Positions 26,678-36,600 are shown, numbered from the stretch's first letter. The stretch is DNA of 64,000 nucleotides from an uncultured bacterium (GCA_905214225.1 CAJMLL010000004.1:27946-91945); one strand, 5' to 3'. Numbers and translations are program-made. The notes: generated by a model from the letters alone, not told the origin.

Positions 26678-27055
26678 ATGTTTAAGGTAACAGCTACAGA
26701 CAAGGCTCCGGCAGCAATCGGACCGTATTCTCAGGCAATCGCAGCCAACGGAATTCTGTTTGCATCCGGACAGATTGGAATTGATCCGGCAGCAGGAAAG
26801 ATCACAGCAGACACCATCGAGGGTCAGGCAGAGCAGGCATGCAAGAATGTCGCAGAGGTTCTGAAGGCAAATGGACTGACATTCGATCAGGTTATCCGTA
26901 CCACATGCTATCTGAGTGATATGGGCAATTTCAAGGCATTTAATGACGTTTACGCAAAGTATTTCACGAGCAAGCCGGCACGTTCCTGCGTAGCCGTAAA
27001 GGAAATTCCGGCAGGCGCACTGTGCGAGATTGAAATTACAGCGATCATGGATTAG
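26678..27055 (+). CDS. ridA: RidA-family enamine/imine deaminase
   Basis: A 125-residue member of the Rid (YjgF/L-PSP) family, which hydrolyses reactive enamines and imines such as 2-aminoacrylate made by PLP enzymes. Family marks are APAAIGPYSQA, FASGQIGIDP, the conserved Arg in PARSCVAVKE, and the C-terminal ALCEIEITAI. An ATG at 26660 is in frame, but it lies in the ribosome binding site GAGGAGG (26662-26668), which points to the ATG at 26678. It stands alone between two terminators. Confidence 0.92.
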   Translation: MFKVTATDKAPAAIGPYSQAIAANGILFASGQIGIDPAAGKITADTIEGQAEQACKNVAEVLKANGLTFDQVIRTTCYLSDMGNFKAFNDVYAKYFTSKPARSCVAVKEIPAGALCEIEITAIMD

Positions 27056-27087
27056 TCATTTTGACCGGAAATACGATTTTATTATAG

Positions 27088-27144
27088 CAGAACAGAACGG
27101 AAGCGGGAGTTTTGGGACATTTTCGCCCTTCTGTTCTGTTTTTT
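27088..27144 (+). terminator. Terminator after ridA
   Basis: A 10-bp perfect stem CAGAACAGAA/TTCTGTTCTG (27088-27097 with 27129-27138) followed by TTTTTT. Confidence 0.85.
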
Positions 27145-27223
27145 GTTTGGATATCAGAAAAACTGTGTTATTATAGGGATGGTATGATGTGATTGACAAC
27201 ATATAACGAGAGAAGGGGTGTCA

Positions 27224-27877
27224 ATGAGCAATTCAAAGAAAAAATATGTCTATGAATCGCGTTATCAGCAGATTTCTGTCGAGATTGCCAAGCGAATTGC
27301 GGAAGGATGGTACGCCGTCGGAGAAAGATTGAATGCGCGTACGACACTTGCCAGCAATTACGGTGTTTCTCCGGAAACGGCCAGAAAAGCTGTTCACATT
27401 CTCTGTGATCTGGGCATCATGGAAGTCCGTCAGGGAAGCGGCACTTACGTGCTTTCCCGTCAGAAGGCACAGCAGTTCCTGGAGCGCTATCAGAATACCG
27501 TTTCTGTTGAACAGGTCAGAGCGGAAATCAACGCCTGCGTAAAGAACCAGCAGAAGGAGATCGAACATCTGTCCAAGCTCCTGAACAAGCTGATCGGACA
27601 GACCACCAGAGACCGTGCGGGATATACCCTGGAACCCTATGAGCTCCACATTGACGAGCACTGCTATTATCTGGGAAAAACGATCGGTGAAGTGAACATC
27701 TGGCAGGAAACCGGCGCGACCATTGTCGAGGTTATGCGTGATGACACATTCATCGTTTCGCCGGGACCGTATGAAAAGATCCAGGCCGGCGATACCCTGC
27801 TGTTCGTCGGAAACGAGGAGTCCAGACAGAGGATGCTGAATCTCTTCTGTGCACCTCCGGAGAACGAGAAGAATTAA
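27224..27877 (+). CDS. BusR-like GntR/RCK_C regulator, putative c-di-AMP receptor
   Basis: A 217-residue protein with three parts: a GntR winged helix (residues about 8-75, with SPETARKAVHILCDLGIMEV), a coiled coil (about 90-125) and an RCK_C (TrkA_C) domain (about 132-208, with EVNIWQETGATIVEV and IQAGDTLLFVG). The same order is found in BusR of lactic streptococci, which binds c-di-AMP through RCK_C and represses an osmolyte transporter. The ligand here is inference. No osmolyte or potassium transporter is next to it. AGAAGGGG selects the ATG at 27224 over an in-frame GTG at 27218. Confidence 0.8.
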   Translation: MSNSKKKYVYESRYQQISVEIAKRIAEGWYAVGERLNARTTLASNYGVSPETARKAVHILCDLGIMEVRQGSGTYVLSRQKAQQFLERYQNTVSVEQVRAEINACVKNQQKEIEHLSKLLNKLIGQTTRDRAGYTLEPYELHIDEHCYYLGKTIGEVNIWQETGATIVEVMRDDTFIVSPGPYEKIQAGDTLLFVGNEESRQRMLNLFCAPPENEKN

Positions 27878-27924
27878 TCGTTCAGAGTCGTCTCGTCATA
27901 GAGGAAACAGACATATTCATGATC

Positions 27925-27955
27925 GAAGGGATGTGGAATGCATGCCTTCTTTTTT
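27925..27955 (+). terminator. Terminator after the GntR/RCK_C gene
   Basis: Stem GAAGG/CCTTC (27925-27929 with 27945-27949) with inner ATG/CAT pairing, then TTTTTT. Confidence 0.7.
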
Positions 27956-28071
27956 ATATAGATAGTCTGTTCATCAGACGACAACAGGGTCCCCGGGCAG
28001 CCGCCAGACGCTTCAGCGTCGTGGAGGGGCATTATGCCGGAAGCAGGGGAGCTGGGGATCCGGACATACGA

Positions 28072-28109
28072 AAAGCCGGCTGCTGAATCGTCATTCCGCA
28101 GCCGGCTTT
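28072..28109 (-). terminator. Terminator of the minus-strand transcript
   Basis: A 12-bp perfect stem AAAGCCGGCTGC/GCAGCCGGCTTT (28072-28083 with 28098-28109). On the minus strand it runs into TTTTCG; on the plus strand there is no T run beyond the stem. Confidence 0.7.
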
Positions 28110-28588
28110 AATAAACTGTCCTGATCGTATTCAATTTTACCTCTCAATCGTAATCTATCCGATAAAGAACATCCACATGTTCTAAAGGAATCATTCACAA
28201 TTTTCCCAGCATAACTCATCTGCAGAAAATTTCATCGTCTTACGATTATTCCGGGCTTCAGCTCTCACCCTGAGGTTTGAAAACGCTCCATGCATCTTAT
28301 TCTGTCATATTCATCCGGCAGGCCTTATTGCCTTACACCGTTCCACTCGATTGTGTTAAAAAGTTGATCTCCAGATGCCGTTTTCAACCGATGAGGCCTC
28401 GCCCATCTCTGTCACCCGGACCATTCATATAAAGAAGATTTCTCATCTTAATACTCATCTCCTTTCTGTTTGGGGATCATGATTTCCGGTTTCTGAAAAC
28501 CGGTTTCCAGCCACTCCCGGCTGACTTCATAAAGCATTTCGGGTTAACCTCTATCTTGCTTTATCTTTTTTCCTTGATCCTTATCTTT
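28110..28588 (-). ncRNA. Candidate unannotated RNA of about 520 nt (to its terminator)
   Basis: A minus-strand unit bounded by a consensus promoter (28595-28623) and a 12-bp terminator hairpin (28072-28109). No ORF longer than about 24 codons is evident on this strand. The body can form hairpins, for example AGAACAT/ATGTTCT with a GTGG loop around 28163-28180. It does not look like RNase P RNA, tmRNA, 6S or SRP RNA. Its function is unknown, and it could equally be the mRNA of a small peptide. Confidence 0.5.
28384..28458 (-). CDS. Possible small protein of 20-24 residues
   Basis: Within the minus-strand transcript, AAAGGAG (28465-28459) is followed immediately by ATG (28458) and, 12 bases on, by a second in-frame ATG (28446). 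The peptide would be short and not strongly hydrophobic (it contains MNGPGDRDGRG). Neither spacing to the ribosome binding site is ideal. I cannot assign a function, and the ORF may be chance. Confidence 0.3.
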   Translation of the reverse strand: MSIKMRNLLYMNGPGDRDGRGLIG

Positions 28589-28594
28589 GTCTAA

Positions 28595-28623
28595 AGTATA
28601 GCGCAGGATTGCATGTTTGTCAA
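28595..28623 (-). promoter_or_regulatory. Consensus minus-strand promoter
   Basis: Reading on the minus strand: TTGACA (28623-28618), a 17-base spacer and TATACT (28600-28595). It faces a stretch with no gene longer than 24 codons. Confidence 0.75.
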
Positions 28624-28922
28624 TGCAATTATTAAAAAACAACAAAAATACATTTGAAAGTTTGTGTATACATAATATATCTTATGCAGTCAGCGCTGCT
28701 GAAAGGCTGTCGGAAGGGCGTGTATGAGAAGAAAATCAGCTAACCCAGCGGGCCGCTGTGATTCACTGCAGTCTTGCTGGGTATGTATTTGTCGGAACTT
28801 GTGCTATAATCGTACAGTCTAATTGACAAGCGGTCCGGAAGGGCCGGAAAATGACTAATAATTAGGGGAAATGGAAGAATGCCGGAAAGGCACTTCTGTT
28901 CCTGTGTAAAGGAGAATAATTT

Positions 28923-29741
28923 ATGGCAGGTTGTAATCATGACTGCAGTTCCTGTGGGGAAAACTGCGGTGAAAGAACGGAAATTCAGAAGCTGAAAGTG
29001 AATAAGCATTCCAAGGTCCGCAAGGTAATCGGTGTTGTCAGCGGCAAGGGCGGAGTCGGAAAGTCTTCCGTAACTTCTATGCTGGCATCTGCAGCGCGCC
29101 GTCAGGGCCTGAAGGTTGCGATCCTGGATGCGGATATCACAGGTCCATCTATTCCGAAGGCATTCGGCGCAGAGGAAACACCTAAGGGAAATGCGGAAAA
29201 CGAGATCTATCCGGTTGTGACGAAGACGGGAATCGAGATCATGTCCACCAACCTTCTGCTTCAGAATGATACCGACCCGGTTCTCTGGAGAGGACCGATT
29301 CTGGGCGGTGCGATCCAGCAGTTCTGGACAGACGTTGTATGGGGAGACATCGATGTGATGTTCGTCGATATGCCTCCGGGGACAGGCGACGTTGCCCTGA
29401 CCGTATATCAGCAGCTTCCGGTTGACGGAATCGTCATCGTCACATCCCCGCAGCAGCTGGTTGAGATGATCGTCGAGAAGGCGGTAAACATGGCGGATAT
29501 GATGAACATTCCGGTTCTGGGACTGGTTGAGAACATGTCTTACTTTAAATGTCCGGACTGCGGTTCCATTCACCACATCTTCGGCGAGAGCCACGTAGAT
29601 GAAGTTGCGAAGAAGCATTCCATTCCTCGCACATGCTCTCTTCCGATCGACAGCAGCCTGGCAGAGGCCTGCGACAAGGGAGAGGTCGAGTCCTATCAGT
29701 CCGAAGAGATGGACAAGCTTGCAGCTGAGCTGACAAAGTAG
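28923..29741 (+). CDS. mrp: Mrp/NBP35-type Fe-S cluster carrier ATPase
   Basis: P-loop ATPase of the Mrp/ApbC family, which carries iron-sulfur clusters to target enzymes. It has 272 residues. The N-terminus carries four cysteines (C4, C8, C11, C15) like the ferredoxin-type N-terminal motif of NBP35. The deviant Walker A GKGGVGKSS starts at residue 41. DMPPGTGD and a CPDC pair near 209, which would bind the bridging cluster, are present. The ATG follows AAAGGAG. It appears to be a single-gene unit. Confidence 0.92.
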   Translation: MAGCNHDCSSCGENCGERTEIQKLKVNKHSKVRKVIGVVSGKGGVGKSSVTSMLASAARRQGLKVAILDADITGPSIPKAFGAEETPKGNAENEIYPVVTKTGIEIMSTNLLLQNDTDPVLWRGPILGGAIQQFWTDVVWGDIDVMFVDMPPGTGDVALTVYQQLPVDGIVIVTSPQQLVEMIVEKAVNMADMMNIPVLGLVENMSYFKCPDCGSIHHIFGESHVDEVAKKHSIPRTCSLPIDSSLAEACDKGEVESYQSEEMDKLAAELTK

Positions 29742-30179
29742 AAATTCGCAAGAGGCCGGGCTGCTGAAAGAACACTCAGGCAGAGAGCGCGATACGGCTC
29801 CGCATAATAATAAGCTGCGGGCGTTGCCATTTGGAATTTTTTCTGTAATTTCAAAACGTCGGAGAGGAGTTTTGAAAAATCTGTTCCGGAATCATAGTAT
29901 AATCGTGATTCCTCAATGGATTGGAATGTGCGCACTTTAATTGTGGGATCATCTGCATACAAGGAATATAAAAACAGCGGGGATTGGCAGCATTCCCCGC
30001 TGTTTTTAATAGGAACGGAATTGAATGTTCGGAAAATTAAAGTGTATGACTTATTGAAGCTGACTTCCCGCAGTGTCTTTTTTCCCGAAAGAAGCTCATT
30101 CCGCCGGATAAGAATGCAAAGATAGAAATAATTTGCTATAATAAGGAGATAAAATTTCGGTAGTTGTTTTCTGAGGTGA
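29742..30179. other. mrp-glpK intergenic region
   Basis: About 440 bases. It holds a possible -10 (TATAAT, 29898-29903), a strong terminator hairpin (29971-30007), and a -10 (TATAAT, 30137-30142) that may serve glpK but has a poor -35. No ORF here is convincing. Confidence 0.5.
29971..30007. terminator. Strong terminator between mrp and glpK
   Basis: A 13-bp perfect stem, AAAACAGCGGGGA (29971-29983) with TCCCCGCTGTTTT (29994-30006), and a 10-base loop; T runs exit on the plus strand and A runs precede it, so it could work in both directions. Confidence 0.85.
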
Positions 30180-31679
<1,500 letters not shown>

Positions 31680-31701
31680 TCTGCATTGAGAAAAGAGAGT
31701 T

Positions 31702-32262
31702 ATGCACTATATTGAAATATTATTAATCGGAATTGGACTGTCGATGGATGCGCTGGCAGTTTCTGTAAGCAAAGGGCTGTCACTGAAGAAGGTCCGGCCT
31801 TCCCATATGCTGAAGGCGGGGCTGTGGTTCGGCGGATTTCAGTTTCTGATGCCGGTGTTCGGCTGGCTGCTGGGAAGCGCCGCGGCGAAACTGGTAGACC
31901 GCTATGATCACTGGATTGCGTTCATTCTTCTGGCGCTGATCGGAGGAAATATGATCCGTGAAGCCATCTGCGGCGATGACGAAGACCAGAATGATGCGAT
32001 GAACGCAAAAATAATGTTTCTGCTGGCCGTGGCAACGAGTATCGACGCTCTGGCCGTGGGAGTGACCTTTGCCTTCATGGATGTGAAGGTGATTCCGGCG
32101 TCGCTTCTGATCGGTTGCACGACCTTTGTCATCAGCGCGGCCGGAATCCGGCTTGGCGGGATACTTGGAAATAAGTTCGAGCAGCATGCGCAGATCGTCG
32201 GCGGCATTGTTCTGATCGTCATCGGCGCCAGAATACTGCTGACCGGAATCGGCTGGCTGTAG
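31702..32262 (+). CDS. mntP: Manganese efflux pump MntP
   Basis: A 186-residue membrane protein with six hydrophobic helices in two repeats. Family marks are LLIGIGLSMDALAVSVSKG in the first helix and the repeated ATSIDALAVGVTFA in the fourth; the Asp residues are thought to bind the ion. MntP exports Mn2+. The ATG is preceded by AAAAGAGAG. It lies between glpK and rdgB with short gaps, so it may be in one operon with them. I see no yybP-ykoY-like leader. Confidence 0.9.
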   Translation: MHYIEILLIGIGLSMDALAVSVSKGLSLKKVRPSHMLKAGLWFGGFQFLMPVFGWLLGSAAAKLVDRYDHWIAFILLALIGGNMIREAICGDDEDQNDAMNAKIMFLLAVATSIDALAVGVTFAFMDVKVIPASLLIGCTTFVISAAGIRLGGILGNKFEQHAQIVGGIVLIVIGARILLTGIGWL

Positions 32263-32304
32263 CCTGCAGAAACAGAATGAAGCGAGAGGGAAAGAGAGAC
32301 TGTC

Positions 32305-32916
32305 ATGCAGAAAGAAAAGTTAATGATCGCTGCTTCCAAGAACCAGCATAAAATTCAGGAAATGGAGAAAATCATGGCTGCCATGGGCATGCATGTAATT
32401 TCCAGAGAGGATGCGGGAATTCCAGATTCATTTGAGATCGTGGAGGACGGAACAACGTTTGAGGAGAATTCGTTTAAAAAAGCAGAGGCGATCATGAAGT
32501 TTTCCTCGCAGACGGCTGTCGCGGATGATTCCGGACTGATGGTGGATGCGCTGGACGGCGCACCGGGTGTGTATTCCGCGAGATTTGCCGGTGAGCCCTG
32601 CGATGATCAGAAGAATAACGAAAAGCTTCTGCGTCTGCTGGAAAATGTGCCGGATGAGAAGCGGACCGCAAAATTCGTGTCGGTGATTACGGTTGTTTTC
32701 CCGGATGGGAAGACTCTGACGGCCAGAGGAGAATGCCCGGGCAGACTCCTGAGAGAGGGACACGGATGCAATGGATTCGGCTACGATCCGCTGTTTGTCC
32801 CGGACGGGTATGAGCAGACCTTTGCCCAGCTTCCGGCAGAGGTAAAGAACCATATCAGCCACAGGGCAAAAGCACTCCAGCATCTTGAAAAACTGTTGAA
32901 AGAGAAGGATCTTTAA
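32305..32916 (+). CDS. rdgB: XTP/dITP diphosphatase (RdgB/HAM1 family)
   Basis: House-cleaning enzyme that hydrolyses non-canonical purine triphosphates (dITP, XTP) to monophosphates. It has 203 residues. Marks are the N-terminal AASKNQHKIQEM, VADDSGLMVDALDG near residue 70, and NGFGYDPLFVPDG in the C-terminal part, followed by NHISHRAKAL. The ATG follows a GAGAGGGAAAGAGAG stretch. Four bases separate it from the BrkB-family gene, suggesting coupled translation. Confidence 0.95.
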   Translation: MQKEKLMIAASKNQHKIQEMEKIMAAMGMHVISREDAGIPDSFEIVEDGTTFEENSFKKAEAIMKFSSQTAVADDSGLMVDALDGAPGVYSARFAGEPCDDQKNNEKLLRLLENVPDEKRTAKFVSVITVVFPDGKTLTARGECPGRLLREGHGCNGFGYDPLFVPDGYEQTFAQLPAEVKNHISHRAKALQHLEKLLKEKDL

Positions 32917-32920
32917 AGTT

Positions 32921-33835
32921 ATGACGAGAAAACGGTTTAGAGCCATGGTTCTGCTGGGCGTCCGTCAGCTGTGGGATCCGTATTATCAGGGCTTTGCCGC
33001 GCAGATTGCGTTTTTTCTGATCTTGTCCATCGTACCGACTGTGACAATCGTGACGCAGATTCTGGGACTTTTCCATATATCTGCGACCTTTATGAACCAG
33101 TGGATTCACAGCTATGTCATGCCGTCGATGGTGGCAAAGCTGCGCGGGATGTTCGTGAATACGTATTCCACCGGAAATAACATTTTCCTGGTCGTTACAG
33201 CGCTGTGGGCGGCTTCGAGAGCCCAGTTCTCTCTGATGAGAATTGCCAATTACACATATTCCGGCGGGCGGACAACAGGAAATTACTGGAAAGAGCGCGT
33301 GCGTTCACTGCGCGTCATGCTGGTGTTTATTCTGACCATTGTATTTGTCATTGCCATTCTGGTCTATGGAAAGCTCCTCCTTCTGCTGATCTTCGGCAGG
33401 GTAGTTGAGCATTCCATCCTGACGAGTCTCTGGTCCTGGCTGAGATGGCCGCTGGCGCTGGTCCTGTATTTTCTGGTTGTCATGTACGACTACTATGTTC
33501 TGCCGATCGCAAGACTGGAAATCCGGGATATCCTGCCGGGAAGCGTATTCGCATCACTTGGCATGCTGATTATGACACTGTTTTATTCTATCTATGTCAA
33601 TCTGATTGCGAATTACGATATCATCTACGGATCCCTGTCGGCGATTGTCGCGCTGCTGTTCTGGTTCTGGCTGCTGTCCTGGGTCATGGTGCTGGGCATT
33701 CTGTTTAATAAGGTCTGGTCTGATACCCTGGATCTGGCCCCGCATAAGCCTAAACGCAGAGGCGGAATTTCCAGGAAAGAGAAGGATTTTGTCGGCAAAG
33801 GGCAGTTCCATGCAAGGAGAAGAAAACGGAAATAG
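32921..33835 (+). CDS. YihY/BrkB-family membrane protein
   Basis: A 304-residue integral membrane protein with about six helices, of the YihY/virulence factor BrkB family. The function is not firmly known; the earlier RNase BN label for the family is wrong. Marks are the N-terminal YYQGFAAQIAFFLILSIVP and the C-terminal YGSLSAIVALLFWFWL. The tail is strongly basic. It starts 4 bases after the rdgB stop codon. Confidence 0.85.
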   Translation: MTRKRFRAMVLLGVRQLWDPYYQGFAAQIAFFLILSIVPTVTIVTQILGLFHISATFMNQWIHSYVMPSMVAKLRGMFVNTYSTGNNIFLVVTALWAASRAQFSLMRIANYTYSGGRTTGNYWKERVRSLRVMLVFILTIVFVIAILVYGKLLLLLIFGRVVEHSILTSLWSWLRWPLALVLYFLVVMYDYYVLPIARLEIRDILPGSVFASLGMLIMTLFYSIYVNLIANYDIIYGSLSAIVALLFWFWLLSWVMVLGILFNKVWSDTLDLAPHKPKRRGGISRKEKDFVGKGQFHARRRKRK

Positions 33836-33889
33836 CAGAACTGCTGCTGTTTATAGGGAACATAAAATATGGTCCCGGGAGATAGTATT

Positions 33890-34807
33890 ATGAAACGGAT
33901 ATTAGTGATTATCAATCCGAAGGCGGGAACCCTTCAGGCTGCAAAATATCTTGCGGACATCTGTGAGGTATTCTGCCGGGTGGGATATGAAACAATCATT
34001 GCGACGACATTTGGCCGCGGCGACGGCACGACGATCGCGAGAGAGCGTGCAAAGGATGCGGATATCATTGTGGCAGTCGGCGGAGACGGAACCTTTAATG
34101 AAGTCATTGCCGGCGTCATGGAGTCTGGCGTCCGCAGACCAATTGGATATATTCCTGCCGGTACGACCAATGACTTTGCCAGCAGTCTGGGGCTTTCTTC
34201 GGACCTGATTCAGGCCGCAGAAGACATTGTGTCCGGAACGCCGCATTCCATCGACATCGGACGCTTTAATGGAAGATATTTTTCCTATGTTGCATCCTTT
34301 GGAGCATTTACCAATACGTCTTATGATGTCCCGCAGAATCTGAAGAATCTGCTGGGACACACGGCCTACATCCTGGAAGGTGCGAAGGACCTGCTTTCAA
34401 TCAAGCCGTCTGAACTGAAGCTGAAGGATGAAGTCGGCGTGTACGGAGGAAAATATATTTTCGGTGCAATCTGCAATTCCACGTCCATGGGAGGGATCCT
34501 GACCTTAAGCAGCGATGTGGTAGATATGAGCGATGGAAAGTTTGAAGTTATGCTGGTGAGAATGCCTTCCAACCTGATCGAGCTGAGTCAGGAACTTCTG
34601 GCTATTTCCAAGCAGCAGTACGATGATTGTAAACTGATCTCTTTCTTCAGCTCCGGAAATATGGAAATCATCGCTGATCCGATGATGCCATGGACCCTGG
34701 ACGGAGAATTCCAGGAAGGCGCGCATCATATCAAGATTGAAAACGTCCACAATGCGGTGGATATCCTGGTCAATGAAGAAGGAAGTGCAGCGCGGCGGAA
34801 GAAATAG
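33890..34807 (+). CDS. YegS/DagK-type lipid kinase
   Basis: Diacylglycerol-kinase-like enzyme of 305 residues. Marks are IINPKAGT at the N-terminus, the nucleotide loop VGGDGTFNEVI, PAGTTNDFA, and the C-terminal DGEFQ. In Gram-positives DgkB returns diacylglycerol from lipoteichoic acid synthesis to phosphatidate; that role is inference here. An in-frame ATG at 33869 lacks a ribosome binding site, while GGGAG near 33876 supports the ATG at 33890. A terminator lies downstream. Confidence 0.88.
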   Translation: MKRILVIINPKAGTLQAAKYLADICEVFCRVGYETIIATTFGRGDGTTIARERAKDADIIVAVGGDGTFNEVIAGVMESGVRRPIGYIPAGTTNDFASSLGLSSDLIQAAEDIVSGTPHSIDIGRFNGRYFSYVASFGAFTNTSYDVPQNLKNLLGHTAYILEGAKDLLSIKPSELKLKDEVGVYGGKYIFGAICNSTSMGGILTLSSDVVDMSDGKFEVMLVRMPSNLIELSQELLAISKQQYDDCKLISFFSSGNMEIIADPMMPWTLDGEFQEGAHHIKIENVHNAVDILVNEEGSAARRKK

Positions 34808-34891
34808 AAGGAAAGACTTAAATGGCGTAAATCATTGCCCCGGGCGATGTGTATAAAATATCGAACAGAATCTGATCTGTATCTGATCATA

Positions 34892-35198
34892 TTCTTAAGA
34901 AATTGTGAAGCAGGCCCCTGCCGTATTCCGTTTCGGATGCGGCAGGGGCTTATGTTTTTCTTAAGAAATCCTCTGAGAACGATAATTCCGGCTGAAAACA
35001 GGCTGAAAAAGAGATAAATATCACAGAAATTCCGCCGTCTGGCAGCCTGAAATGCATAAATACACGTTAATAACGATATAAATTAATTATCTCGAATTAA
35101 TTCTTAAGAACTATTAATCGTCATAAAGAAATATAAATGGCTGAATTTCAACGAATTAACGGTGTCTAATTGTGTTGGTTCGGTGAAAAACTTAAGAA
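34892..35198. repeat. Cluster of CTTAAGAA palindromes
   Basis: Four copies at 34892, 34958, 35101 (10 bases each, perfect) and 35191 (8 bases). A half site TTCTTAA (35209-35215) lies just past the -35 of the promoter. The clustering upstream of one promoter suggests binding sites of a dimeric regulator. Confidence 0.55.
34914..34959 (+). terminator. Terminator after the lipid kinase gene
   Basis: Stem GCCCCTGCCG with CGGCAGGGGC (34914-34923 with 34940-34949), an inner CCG/CGG extension, then TTATGTTTTT. Confidence 0.8.
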
Positions 35199-35203
35199 AA
35201 CTG

Positions 35204-35232
35204 TTGACTTCTTAATGTATATTAGTTACAAT
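35204..35232 (+). promoter_or_regulatory. Promoter of the NlpC/P60 gene
   Basis: TTGACT (35204-35209), a 17-base spacer and TACAAT (35227-35232). The start of transcription would be near 35239, which rules out an in-frame ATG there as the translation start. Confidence 0.75.
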
Positions 35233-35298
35233 TAAGCCATGTTTTGTAAAAGAACCGTTAAACATTCTAAAGAAAACAAAGAAAGCAGGGTTTCATTC

Positions 35299-36333
35299 AT
35301 GTACCATATTAATAGCACTGAGACAGCGAATATTGATAACAGAAGACACCATGCGTTCCTGGCAGCGGTGATCACTGTACTGGCCATGACGATGGTAATG
35401 GTGTTCAGTTTTTCATCCGTAAGTGCATTCGCCGCATCGGATTCTGACTCAGTCAGCAAGGTGGTCACAAATAACGGAAACAAGACAACTACTTATTATG
35501 TAAAGACAAGCCGCAGCGCTTCTGAGATTAAGGACGGCATCAGTGATTACCTGGAGGATAAGAATGACAGCATTCAGTCTGTAAGCTTTGATGACCAGGA
35601 TGAGATCACCGTCACACCGCTCAGCGATAACCAGCGTGCAGCAAATGAAAATACTTCCTCTCAGAGCACTCTGAGCTTCAAGTCCTTCTGCAAGAAGGTT
35701 GTAAATGACAATGCACTGGATATTACAACCGTATCCAATGACAAGGAAGTCGTTTCCACAATTCCGTATGACACAATCCAGAAGACTTCTTCCGAGATGA
35801 GAAAAACAACAAAGAAGGTTACCGGAGGGGTCAAAGGTAAGGTTTATAAGAATTACAAGGTTACCAGAAAAAATGGAGAAGTAACAGATAAGACATACGT
35901 CTCCACAACAACCAAGGATCCTGTAGATAAGGTCGTAACAACAGGAACCGGTTCTGTAAACGCAGTCGGAAGAACATTCTCCGGCACAACAGGCAAGAAA
36001 ATCGTTGATTATGCCAAGCAGTTCGTCGGAAATCCGTATGTATACGGCGGAACAAGCCTGACCAACGGATGCGACTGCTCCGGATTCATTTATTCCGTAT
36101 ACAGACACTTCGGTCTGAACGTACCGAGAATCCCGTACACAGCAGGAAAGTCCGTTTCCCTGAGCAATCTTCAGCCGGGAGACATCATCATCTACAGCGG
36201 ACACTTTGCAATGTATGCCGGCAACGGACAGGTTGTTCACGCAATCAACTACCAGTACGGCATCCGCGTAACGTCCATGTACTTCGCAAAGACACCGAGA
36301 GCAGCAAGAAGAGTTGTTACAGACGCTGAGTAA
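35299..36333 (+). CDS. Secreted NlpC/P60 cell-wall peptidase
   Basis: An exported protein of 344 residues. A signal peptide occupies about residues 18-48 (hydrophobic VITVLAMTMVMVFSF, then AFAA). A Ser/Thr/Lys-rich middle region without a known domain follows; it is rich in Val/Thr and looks beta-like (about 60-215). The C-terminal NlpC/P60 domain has the catalytic triad C260 (DCSGF), H302 and H314. Such enzymes cut stem peptides of peptidoglycan. The ATG at 35299 is used because an earlier in-frame ATG coincides with the predicted transcription start. A terminator follows. Confidence 0.88.
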   Translation: MYHINSTETANIDNRRHHAFLAAVITVLAMTMVMVFSFSSVSAFAASDSDSVSKVVTNNGNKTTTYYVKTSRSASEIKDGISDYLEDKNDSIQSVSFDDQDEITVTPLSDNQRAANENTSSQSTLSFKSFCKKVVNDNALDITTVSNDKEVVSTIPYDTIQKTSSEMRKTTKKVTGGVKGKVYKNYKVTRKNGEVTDKTYVSTTTKDPVDKVVTTGTGSVNAVGRTFSGTTGKKIVDYAKQFVGNPYVYGGTSLTNGCDCSGFIYSVYRHFGLNVPRIPYTAGKSVSLSNLQPGDIIIYSGHFAMYAGNGQVVHAINYQYGIRVTSMYFAKTPRAARRVVTDAE

Positions 36334-36357
36334 TCGGAGAAATAATCAAGAAATATC

Positions 36358-36394
36358 ACAGCTTCCATGCAGAAATGTGTGGGAGCTGTTTTTT
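36358..36394 (+). terminator. Terminator after the NlpC/P60 gene
   Basis: A 13-bp stem with G-T pairs, 36358-36370 with 36377-36389 (outer ACAGCT/AGCTGT), then TTTTTT. Confidence 0.85.
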
Positions 36395-36600
36395 CGTGTC
36401 AGCAGGCGGCAGAAAAATCTGCTTTAGATGATTGATTAAAGAAAATTATATATATCGAACTCACTATCAATACTACCTATCATCATACTTTGTATAATAG
36501 AATTTCACAATTGGAATGCGGTTCAGTACAGGCATATACTGAATATGATTGTTATATGTATGTATTATGTTGATACTATGATAAGGAGGGTTTTGAAAGG

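Larger units (their letters stand above)
27878..28922. other. 1-kb intergenic region with a minus-strand transcription unit
   Basis: It contains the terminator of the GntR gene, then a hairpin (28072-28109) that acts best on the minus strand, a stretch with a short minus-strand ORF, and a consensus minus-strand promoter at 28595-28623. Between 28640 and 28922 there is a weak -10 (TATAAT near 28806) for mrp and a CCCAGC/GCTGGG inverted repeat (about 28744-28783). Confidence 0.6.
34808..35298. other. Intergenic region with repeated TTCTTAAGAA palindromes
   Basis: It contains the lipid kinase terminator, three perfect TTCTTAAGAA palindromes (34892-34901, 34958-34967, 35101-35110), a fourth shorter CTTAAGAA (35191-35198), and the promoter of the NlpC/P60 gene (35204-35232). 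The rest is AT-rich without a gene. Confidence 0.65.
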
